Shown: one piece after another, positions 48,301 through 60,300 of the stretch
Numbering within the stretch: position 1 is the first letter of the stretch
Layout of the letters: every line of letters starts with the position of its first letter
NCBI GenBank assembly: GCA_033961575.1
Contig: CM066728.1
Location: 34,596,352-34,660,351 of the forward strand
Source: Aselliscus stoliczkanus
Lineage: Eukaryota; Chordata; Mammalia; Chiroptera; Hipposideridae
Length of the DNA stretch: 64,000 bases
Direction of reading: 5' to 3'
Position numbers and translations under genes: made by a program
Notes under the pieces: model-generated
Databases searched by the model: none
What the model was told of the DNA's origin: nothing
The model's input: only the letters and a program-made list of their open reading frames with translations

Positions 48301-51300
48301 TCCTACCAGACCTGATGCGGCTTCCTCTTTAAGTTCTTCGTTTAGTGGTTCTGTTCCTCCAGTGTTCCGGGGACCTCCAGGGTTGAATGCTGTATAATTT
48401 GCTTGTAATTTTGGTGTGATCCTGGGAGGCAGTTAGCACAGTGTCTGTCTATTGCACTATTTTACCGGAAGTTCCTCAAAAGCTTAATTTTTTAAAAAAA
48501 AAACCTCTTGGGGCCGGCCGAGAGGCTCAGATGGTTAAGAGCTCGCTCAAAAGTGCGAGCTGAGGAGGCCGGCCGAGTGGCATGGTGGTTAAGCGCTGGC
48601 TTGGGAAGCCAGCAGCCCCGGTTCAGATCCCACGTGTGAGGGCCAGTGACACTGCCCTCAAAAAAAAATAAAATAAAAAGAGTGCGAGCTGAGCTCTGAG
48701 CAACAGCAGTTCGATGCCCAACCCGAGCTGAGCTGCCATTGAGCTGCCAACAGGTGGCAGCATGGCTCAGCTAAAGAAAAGAAAAAAAACAACCTCCTAT
48801 ATTCTAGTACTCTTATAAAGACCAAACAAACATGGCCTACATGACCCTTACATGCTTTAGCCCTGACTTACTCTCCATTGTCCCACATCACTTGTTCTTT
48901 AAAATGCAATCATATTAACTTTTTTCACTTTCACACAGACCATTATCACAGACCACTTCCTCCAAAGGAAACTCTTCTGTCTGGGCTGCGTATTCCTCTC
49001 CTGTGTTCTTACTGAGCACCGTCCCTACCCTATCATAACTTACATAACTGCTCCACAATTTCCTTTCCTGCCTCCCCCTCCCATCTTCGTGAAGACAAGG
49101 ACCAATCCTGCCTTGTTCACTGCATAATGCCTGGCACAGAGGAAGCACTGCTCTTTAATCAAGTCTACCACATTAACAATTAAGATTTTGGTTCTCCATG
49201 TAACTGAATTTAAAGAAACATAACTAAAACAGGTTTTTTTTATTTTTGTAATAGCAAGGAAGTTTAAAACTCATGGCATACACATACAGAATCTTATCCA
49301 GAACCCCAAAGTTCATCAAGTTCCTCTGACAGAACAGTCAATGGAAAATACACCAAAACCACAGAAGAGAATTTGGCAGTTTTCACCATGTTTCTATAGA
49401 TTATAGCTTCTTAAAAGTAAAGTTTTCTATGATTTCTCCACAGAACCTATCGCCAAGCCTTTAACAAAGAATGCTGAATAGTACTTCTATTCCGCTTTGA
49501 TTCCTCATTTACTTCCCCATATTTAACCAGCAAAATAGCTTAATCATTTCTTCCACTGACATGTCTCTTCAGTCTTTTCTTTGTGGTCCCTCTACTACGG
49601 TTCAGGGCAGTTCAAGTATCGTAACAGTCTGCCCTAAGGTTCAACCTATCCTGCCAAATAGATAAGCCTTGAATACAATTTTTAAATGATCTGAGTAATA
49701 TTCTTTAGCCTTGCTCAAAAACTTTCTATGGTTAGCAGTTATCTAGAACAAACAGTATTAATTCATTTTTCTACAGGTTCTTTAGGGGGTTCCTTACTTC
49801 ATGGGGCTCAAGGAAAATTCTAGGGAGTTGAGTATGAGGGTTATTTTAGGTCACCTACTCCAACTCTAGTGTAATACAGTGAACTTGTGGAAATTCCACT
49901 TGAACACGATTTGTGGTTTAAAACAATGACTTACAGAATAAAATAGCACTTTGGCTCAAGATTTTAAAACCCACAAATCCCCCCTATATATCTTCCATTC
50001 ATATCTCCTATTATATCCCCATAAGAGCCCTTTGCTCCATTCAAACTTCTTTGTTTCCTGAGATATCCCTTTACAATTTTGCTCACTTCATTTTCTTTAC
50101 ATGGAACACAGTCCCCACTCCTATATTTAGAAAATAGTCCTATATCCCCTTAAAATTATAGATTTGCTTAAAATCGTTCCACGCTTTTTCCAAATTCTAA
50201 AAAATTTACTATCAGGACCATCTGCAAATTGTCAAATTTTTTGCCCTGTGAATAACCTTTTATAATTTTAAATATTCATGTGAATCTTTTATTTTTTTAT
50301 TTTTTTTTGAGGGCAGTGTCACTGATCCTCATATGTGGGACCCGAACTGGGGCCGCTAGCTTCCACAAGCCAGCGCTTAACCACCGCGCCACTCAGTCAG
50401 CCCTCATGTGAATCTTTTATATCTAATTATGCAAGTTTCTACTTTACCTGTAAATAGGGAAGGGGAGGGAGCTTCCTTAAAGACAAGGATTTCATTATTT
50501 GTCACAAAACCAAAAACACTGCTTTGAACACAGTAAGTATTCAATAATTATTTAAGGATTTCTATCCCAGAAAGGTAGTAATCTGATTATAAATATCATC
50601 TGGTTAAATCGAACAGCAAAAGGAAAGTAACAAACAGATCAATTGTAGAAATAGGCTATCTATTTTTGAAAGAAAAGAAAATCAAATTTAATTCTAATCA
50701 TCAATGCACATTTCAAGGAGTCCTCTACCTAAAAACAAGAATACTGTTAAATTATCTACTATTTATATATGACAATTTTTAGAAATCAAGTATGTTTTAT
50801 CTAATTGGTTATAAATCTGAAAGACAAGCAAGTGGAAATTTGTGCTAAAATATTTTACTGACAAGAATGAACGACAGTCATTATAGTAATAAAAAGGATA
50901 TCAGCTTTAGCAAAGTCTCTTATCCCACACTGAGGTAATCCTGGTGTGTTCTGCATGTAGAAATCCAAGTAAAACCAATGGGCAAGTTCAATCTGAAAAC
51001 ACACTCGAATAGCATTGTCTCTTTCCTCGCTGGGAATATGCAAAATAAATCGGCTGTCAAAAACAAAAACATACAAAAATTACATATACAAACCATAACG
51101 ACTTATTTTAACCTATTTAATTGCTTCATCCCTGACCCACCACCATAGAAAAGGGGCCAAAAGCCATGCTAATCAAGGGTGCAAAATTTGGGGGAAGTTA
51201 CCATAAGGAAGATGAGTCTAGGGGGAAAAAAAAGGATATCACATGCAGCTCACTCAGAATTTTTTTTAAGAGGTCTTTTATCCTCTACTCACAAAACAAA

Positions 51301-54300
51301 CTGAAGAGCTCACTAAAATAAACTAAAGGCAAGCAAGAAAATAACCTTCACTATGATTTCCTCCCATGTCTGGTAACATTTTCTAAGAACGTATGCAAGA
51401 ATGTATGCAAATATATTTATACAATCCAACAGAAAAGATGTTAGCTGCTTAATCTTCACATTTTAAGTATTACAAAAAAATTAAATTCGTCGGCCGAGTG
51501 GCTCAGTTGGTTAAGAGTTGGCTTAGAGGGAACTTGCACATGGCTGAGCCTGCCTGCGGGATGCTGGGGTGCAACCCTTTCCCCCCGCCCTCCCCAGTAA
51601 ATATTTTTTGGTAAGAAAAAAAAAAAAAAGAGTTGGCTTAGAGCGCGTGCTCTGAGCAACAGAGCCCCAGGTTCAATTCCCACATGGGCCAGTGAGCCCT
51701 AGCTGAGCTGTCCCTGAGCTGCCAACAGGTGGCAGGATGGCTCAGCTGGTGAGAGTACGTGCTCCTAACAACAGGTTGCCTGTTCGATGGAGGGCTATGC
51801 CTGCCTGCAACTAAGAATGAACTCAGCACCTTGAGCTGAGCTGCCACCCGGATGGCTCAGTGGATAGAGCATGCGCTCTTAACAACAAGGCTGCGGGGGT
51901 TCGACTCTCGCATGGGATGTTGGCAACGCCCACCCACAACTAAGACTGAACTCAGCACCTTGAGCTTAGAGGCCAGGAGCTGCAGACGGGAAGCCAGATG
52001 GCGACTGGCGCCCTGCACAACGAAGATTGAAGAACAACAACTTGGCTGGTCCCCTCCCCCAATTCCCCAATACTGTTCCCCTCCCCCAACTGCCCAATAA
52101 AATCTAAAAAAAATTAAATTAAATTACCACTGTTGCTCATTAATAGACTAGAATTCCCAAAGAGCCTCATTCACAGGGCCCAAGTCCAAACTAACTTTCA
52201 AATATACTCTATTTTAAAAATCCTAAATTGCCTGGGGGGAAAGGCATATTTATTATATATAGTATAAATGTACACTGTATTGTATGTACATATGTGTGTG
52301 TGTATATATATATATATGACTTAAATAAACCCATTTTTTTTGTGCAAACAAGTCAGAATTCATCTGACTAAACGTAAATCTAAGTAAACGTGATTTACAA
52401 CAGTCATTAAGCAACCACCAACTGTTTCTCCACTCCACTGTACTCTTGGTAATCCCTTCTTGTAGTGACTTTAGAGATGGATTGAACTATATAAAAGAAA
52501 TCTATTGGTTTTCAGTGTCATTTTCAAAAATTAAAAATAGTATCACCCAGGACCGGCCGAGGGGCGCAGTGGTTAAGAGCTGGTTTGGGACGCCAGTGGG
52601 GGCCCCGGTTCGGGTCCCACATATGAGGGCCAGTGACACTGCCCTCAAAAAAAAAAAAAAATTAAATTAGATTAAAAAAATTAAAAATAGTATCACCCAG
52701 TTTGATCACTTACACCCTTCACTAGCTATGGTGCTTAAATGTTCTTGGTTGTTTCCAAGTTTCAACTCAAACTTTAAAATACTTTTAAGTTATAAAAATA
52801 ATGTAACAGTCCAACAGAGGAAGTAGTAAGTAAATGGTAGCACGAAGGTATGTACAATAACCTACATTTCGATACAGAAAAAATGATGTGGAAAAGGATC
52901 TTAAACTGCACATACACTAAGAACAAAATGTGTAGCATGCTACCCTGATGGCATCACCTAAGATATAAAATCTGAAATCTTCCACATGGCATTCGATAGC
53001 TGGTCGCCGCTCACCTGCACAACGTCTTATATCACCCTAAGAGGTTCTTTACACCCAGCAATACCTAATGCTTGGAACTCCTAATGCCACCCACATACTA
53101 TATCTACACTCCCCTTCTCTTATATCTACGCTCCCCTGCTCTTGTCCATGTAAACTCATAATTTATCCTTCATGACTTATAAACACCGCTTTTCCTGTGT
53201 CGGCACACCCACTCCTCTAAACAGATAATACTCTCTCACACTCCCACTCCATTACATCAATTATCTGATTTTTACTACTATTGCCCACAAACTCTTCCAA
53301 ATTAGTTCAGAGATAATGTAGTAACCTTGCATATTTTTATTCCCAGTCTAGCAAACTGTCTGACATATACTGATAGTGATATTCTGATAATTATAATTAT
53401 CTTTAAAATGTTTTAGAGGTTCCTATGCCTGTTGAGATGGAGCAAGCACACTTCACTTTGTTCCCTCCCATAAAATGCAGCTATCAAACCTGGACAAAAT
53501 GCATGGAGCAGCTATTTGAGCACTGCAAAGTAAATAGTAGCAGGAAGATTGGGAGAAAAAACTAGTATTCAAAGTGCATTACCATTCTCTACTTCCTAGC
53601 ATCCGCTGGCTGGATAGAGGAGAGGAGTGGGCACCAGCGGTACAGAGCACGCTCCAGGTACAGAAAGGAGTCTGAAAGGGTCTCCTAATGCTCAGAGACA
53701 ATGCGGGGAAATTCCCCCTTTTTTTTCTCTTTTCTCCATTTGTTCATGCCACAGTCCCAAAGCAGTGACATCATGGTTACAAGAGAGCAGGGCCAACCTC
53801 CACTACTTTTTTTTATCTCCCTGTTGCTTGGTCCCAGACAAGGGCACTCACATGAAGTGTGTGGCAGAGTGGCTTTCTGGACCCAGCACCAAAAAGGGGA
53901 GATCTAAGGAACTGAGAAGTACCAAGAGATGGCAAAGGAAACGCAGCTTGGGAAAATGGCCCCATGAAATTGTTTATGAACTCTTATGAATTGTTTATGA
54001 AGCTGTACAAGCTTGAATTAAGACTACAAACAGACCACAAACTTTGTGAACTGAACGAACTATAAGACAGACCACTGCCCAAGTCTCAAATTGGTCACTG
54101 GAGACAAGGAGCACTGCAAAAACTAACCTTCTTTCATCTGATTTTATTTAACTTACCCTCCATGTCTCAAAAAAAACCCCTATTTTCTGAGTTTGAAGCA
54201 TTTTCTACTTCCATTATGGAAGATGTGGAATTAGCAGTGTTTCCACACCCATTCTACCTAACCTTCTGATTTCTCCATCCTCCCAACAAAATTGTATCAC

Positions 54301-57300
54301 AGATTTGGTCAGCTTGACAACTTCAGCACTATTGACATTTTTGCAGCACTTCACTCTCTGCTGACGGAGCTGTCCTGTGCACTGTAGGATGTTCAGCAGC
54401 GTCTCTAGCCTGTACCCAGCAGAGGTCAACAGCACTCCCCACCAAGTTGTGACAGCCAAAAAAGATCTCCAGGTATTGCCAAATGTTCCAAGGGGAGCAA
54501 AATCACTCCCAGTTGACAACCACAGGGTTAGATCAGCAGTCAGTCTTTCTATTACTACGACTCTGTAAATGCAACTCACAACTGTGCCATGATTTTTTTC
54601 CTTTCCTGCAGTTGTTTGTTCTCCCCACAATTAATAAAGGTCTTGTCATTGCCTTTGTTTTGTTTTCTCTATATTTTTCACTAAATCAACCTTCCACTAG
54701 TTTCCGAACATTTTTTCTCAAGACATTAATTTGGATGGATCAGTTTCATCTTGAAGACTATCCTTGAGACTTCTGATACGAGGTGTGATCAAACAATATG
54801 GTGAATGTTTAAATTTAAAAAGAGTTATTACAGGGCAGGCTGAGTGGCGCGGTGGTTAAGCGCTGGCTTGGGAAGCCAGTGGCTCCGGTTCGGGTCCCAC
54901 ATGTGAGGGCCAGTGACACTGCCCTCAAAAAAAAAAAAAAAAAAAAAAATTTATTGCAGTAAAAGACACATTGTCATCAATCCCTCTCAAAATACTCCCC
55001 CTCACTTCGACTTATCGTTCATTCTTGCCACTTTCTGAAGCAGTTCTGGAAGACCTCTTTCGTGTCTTTAGTTACACTGCCGTGGCCGCCTCAATGTCCT
55101 GAATGGATTCAAAACGTTTACCTTGCATGATCGTTCAACTTTGGGGAAGAACCAGAAGTTACATGGTGCCAGATCCAGTGAATAAGGTGGATGAGGACAC
55201 ACTGCCATGTTTTTATTTGACAGAAATTGCCGTACCAGAAGCGATGTGTGACACGGAACATTGTGAAGATGGAGGATGATTTATGGCACACTTCAAAACA
55301 CAGCTTCTCTCAACCGGAGCTCACACCCAATGCACAGAACAAGTTGAAACTTGTCACACACTGTTACTAAAATTCGACACACCACTTCGGGCATTGAATA
55401 TCCCTGCCTTTCCATTGGATGGGACTCAGCAGCAGCTTTCACCATATTTTGTGATCACAACAGAAAGGTCCACATCAGTCATTGCTTCTGGTATGGCATC
55501 TTAAGTGTGTTTGAATCAAGGGGGAGTATTTGAAAGGTATTAATGGCAATGTGTCTTTTACTGTAAATTTTTAAAAATTTAAACATTCACCATATTCTTT
55601 GATCACACCTAGTATGTACCAATCTTGACTGTTGTCTACAACTGATGCGCATTTGTCCTCCTATGCTATCCTTTCATAGCATCCTACAATTGGTGCCCTA
55701 TGCCTCTACCTATATTAAATCTCATGTTTCTTGTATCCTGTTCTCAATTTACTTCCTTGTTTTCACAAAGTACTTCCTCTCATACCTTCTGGAGGAAGGT
55801 CGCAGGGGAGATAAATACGGAGACATTGTACATCTGAAAATATCTTTACTCTTTCCTCACACTTGATAAGCTGGGTTGGAAATCATTTTCCTTCAGAATT
55901 CTGAAGACAGTGCCCTCCTGCCAGTGTCCCATCACGATGTTAAGACTGAACTATTCCAATTCTTAATCCTTTTTATGACCTGTTCTTTCAGCCTGGAAAC
56001 TTCTAGGTTCTTCCTTATGTCCCGGTGTTCTGAAATTTCTCAGTGTCTATTTTTCATCCACTGCACTAGCCATTCAATGGACCTTACCTATTTGGAAACT
56101 GTCCTTCAGTACTAAAGGACCTCATGGACTGATCCTTTTATGATTCTTTACCTTTATCTGACATTTGCTACCTCTGATTTCCTCCCCACCCTTTCTTGAA
56201 AAAGTTCTTAACTTTATCTTGCAAGCCATCTATCGAGGTCTGTGTTCCTGTTCTATTTTTAATTTCCAACTGCTCTTTTTGTTTAAATTTTGCTTTTATA
56301 GATTACCCTGTCATTTCATGGTTGTAAAACGTCTTCCTCTCTAAGATCAATGTAGTTTGTGTTTTCTTAAGTTTTCTTCTATCTGCATAATTGATTCTTC
56401 CCAGCTTGTTTTTCCTGTTAGTTTTAAGCTTTACCTTGCCTGTAAAGAGGTCTACTGCAGATGTTCATATTTAAGTGTGACAGACCACAAAGCTATTTAG
56501 GAAGGTTGTCAAACTATGAGGCACCATTTACGGTGATCGGGCTGAGCCATTTAATGAGGAACCTTCCATATCAGTATCTTTTCATGTCTTTCCTTGGGCT
56601 AGTCAGACCATCTAGAGAAGAACCTTCCAGTCTCCTGCCTGGAGAGTAAAGCCCAGGTTATCATATTCTGGAAGCTGAGCTGAAGAAGAGGACTGAGGTT
56701 TTCAGCATGTATACAGGATGAATCAATTCACTTTTGGGTATTCTCTTATTCTGGAGTAGACTGACTCTACAGCAGTCTCTCATTCAGGTCTATCAGGTCT
56801 ACATCACTTTCCCTTCTGTTTCATCCTTCCCAAATTTTGATGCTTTCCTCTTCACCCATTCTTCCTTTCCTTGTGGGTTTATGCATTTAATATTTTAAAA
56901 ACAAAACACTTTATTAGTGAATAGGGGTTTGTGTTCAATCTACTATCTTTAACTAGAAAATCCCATTTCAACAAATTTCTGTATGCCCCTAACCACAACC
57001 TAAATGTGGTAACAAGGTACCTAAGACAAACCCAATCCCAATCCCATCCCCATCCGGAAAAGCCCCAAGTGAAGAAAGGTAAACTGGAGAATGATAATAA
57101 AAAATAGGACGGGGGGCGGGGAGGGGGGTGAGGGGGAGGACGACAGCAAGGTCTGTTTATGTAACAGAAGAATATCTACTACTCTTTCACTCTTTTTACA
57201 GAAGTCTCTCCTACAAAAGAGTGGGGGGAAGGGGAAGAACCCCCAAGACTCTTTTCTAACTCTAGTAGATAGATTTGGGTATTGGCACCCAAAACAAAAT

Positions 57301-60300
57301 TCCCACACACTGGTTCTCGAGGGTCCTCCAGTGTAAGAGCCAGCTAGCTTTCTATCTATTCACATAAAGAAAACTATCCAGGGCCGGCCAAGTGGCGCAT
57401 TGGTTAAGAGCTGGCTTGGGACGCTAGTGGCCCCGGTTCGGATTCCACATATGAGGGCCAGTGACACTGCCCTCTACAGCTAACAACAGCTCCACCTGGA
57501 GCTGGGCTGTGAGCCCCAGTGACGGCGTAGGCTGCAGCCCCTGCTGCAGTGGGTTGCCATAGGCTACAGTGAGTGGCCGGCAGCCAGCGTGAGCAGCTGG
57601 CAGCCCATGTGAGCTGCCAATAGCCGCGGTGAGCGACCATCCAGAGGCCGGCGACTAATCTGCCTCATCCGGGAAGAGCGCAATGACGATACCAACATGG
57701 GCCAGTGTGAAGCAACGTCCTCCACAACTAGACTGAAGAACAAAAAGACAGCAGCTTGTCTGTTCCCCTTCCGATTCCCTAACACTGTTCCCCTCCCCCA
57801 ATTCCCCAATAAAATCTTAAAAAAAAAAAAAGAAGCCTATTCATAGGCCCCTCTACTCTACTACCTCACCTTACATATGAAAAGACAACCAAGAATCACC
57901 CAACATCTAAGGAAAACCTGGGCATGATGGGAAAAAAAATTAAATAAATTAAAAAACTGGTCCTGAAGAAAAGACAGTGTTGAGATCATCTCCTAGAACC
58001 TTAATGCTTAAAATGTGGATCCTGGGGCCGGCGGAGTGGCTCAGTTGGTTTAGAGCTCGCTCAAGAGTGCGAGCTGAACTCTGAGCAACAGCAGTTCGAT
58101 GCCCAGCCTAAGCTGAGCTGCCACTGAGCTGCCAACAGGTGGCAGGATGGCTCAGCTAAAAATAAGTAAAAAAATAAAATGTAGACCTGGACAGCCTGGG
58201 AGAATAAGTGTGAGAAGAGAAACAGACATTTTAGTCAAGTCATACAAGGGCTGAGAAAATTTACTTCCTAATGACCCCCTCAAAGGAAATGACTTTAGAC
58301 TGTGCATCAGCAGAGCAAGAGTGACCACCAAGAAAGCATAAAACATGATATTCAAGAGAGAACAGAGCCAACCTGGGAGAGCTGTGAAAAGGAAGGCTGG
58401 TACACGAGTTGTTTGGTAAGTGAGCCAGTCCAGATTGGACTAGGAGAGTGGAGTCTCCAAGAGGGCACTCTGGAGGAAAAAATGCTGTAGAAAAGAAGGT
58501 ATCATTGAGAGTGTGACTGAGGATATAATAAAGGAGCAGATGGGGGGAGGGGAGGGGATGGCAGCTAGAAACTTTGGACATGTTGGGGGAGAGGGGTAGA
58601 TGTACAAGAGAAGCATAGCCCAAATGTGAAGCAAAATGCCAAAATTAGAACACAAGACAATCCAAGAAAAATAAAGGATTTCAAGAACAGCTAGAAAGAA
58701 TCGGAATAATCTTTCTCCAAAAGGAAAAACTAAAAGGCAGCATTATTTTGATCAATGTGTAGAATGTGAGATAGGGAAATATGGATATTCTCTCTGAAGA
58801 TCCTTACCAAGGTATCCTGAGAATGGCCTGATGGAAAAGAAACAAAATCCTAGCCACTGTAACTTGCCTCTTCTGTGAAAAATATATACATAGTTATAGT
58901 GTATAACAAATGCTATTATTATTGTTCAGCTTTTGCAATCAACAGACTTCACAAGGTTACAAAATGAAATGTAAATATTATCAATCTTAATTTTTATTTT
59001 AGGTAAACCTGGATAGAAGCTGAGGGAATGGGTAAGAAAGAAATGGAAGATGGGGCACTAATTACCTCACTTTATCAAATAAAGACTCAAGAGATACTTT
59101 TTACAAGTTCATAAAATAAATACATATAATTTTAAGTATATAAAATCACAAAGGTAACCAACGGAACAACTTAAATTAGTAATATAAACATACTGGAAGT
59201 AGGCCAAGGTTAGTGGTAGGTGTGGTAAACTAAACCCTCACCTACTGTCTACCAAGGTAAACTAAATCCTCAATCTAATATGGGAAGTTGATAAAACAAG
59301 AAACTGGTGTTAAGTATATTTTAAAATATTGAAGTAGTCTCCAGACTTCAACATAAAATTGGTACCAGACTGGAGAGCAGAACTGGGATAGAAAGGGGTA
59401 GGGCAAGAGACTGTTACTTTTCATTTATAAATTCTTTAGTGCTGTTTGATTTTTTAAAACTTCTTTAATAGTTAAAAGCTGACTTCTTTAAGAAATTTTG
59501 TAAGGAAAAGGAAATTTTATATATTAAAATTACACTTCAATGCTTTCATTCTGTGCATGTTTTTCAACTGTTTTAAAGACATAAAAGTATATGAATATAT
59601 AAATATAATACACATAGAAATAAAATGCTTTCCACAATAATTTGTTATGGGGAAAATTTCTCCAACTCACAGAATGTCATTGAACACTAAAATGTAAGCT
59701 GAAGATGAGCACAAATTATTTAATTAACCTATGCAATCACCAAAATAGCAGCAACATTCATTGCCAGAAAAACATTTCTCCTTTTATTGCTAGATTAGTC
59801 TCATCATTTAATTCTTAAAGGGGTTTTTTAAAACCCTCCAAGCATCTCTTTAAAAGAGAAATAACTTACCAAATTGTAGTTTTCAGTTTTTACTTTAAAA
59901 ACATGCTTTCCAATTATTTAATAAGCTAATTTAAATAGTATTGAAAAGCTGACTTTTAATGTCAAAAATCATGGTGCACCAATAAATATCACCATAAAAT
60001 TGGTGATTATCTTTTTTACATAAACATACATGCTTTATTATAAAGCAATTTTGTTCATTATAACATTTTAGACAAGGGTCTTCCCTTCTCCTCTAATTCC
60101 ATTCCACCCAGAAGTAACCAGTATTAATCAGTTTGGTGTACAGTTGACCCTTGAACAACACAGATTTGAACTGCACAGGCCCACTTATACATGGAATTTT
60201 TTTCAATAAATACTATGAATGTTATTTTCTCTTCCTTATGATTTTCTTAATGTTTCCTTTTCTCTAGCTTACTTTATTGTAAGAATACAGTGTATAATAT

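Larger units (their letters stand above)
41510..50901 (-). other. DCP2: DCP2 intron 2, AT-AC U12-type
   Basis: The donor is G|ATATCCTTTTT, the branch site TTCCTTAAC (41529 to 41521 on -), and the terminal dinucleotide AC, 12 nt after the branch A. It is 9.4 kb and holds SINEs, the HAL1 element and single-copy DNA. L2- or MIR-like scraps lie near 43790-43860, 44800-44890, 49085-49150 and 50485-50550. The stretches 42400-43460, 43900-45250 and 48850-50270 show nothing else I can name. Confidence 0.95.
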
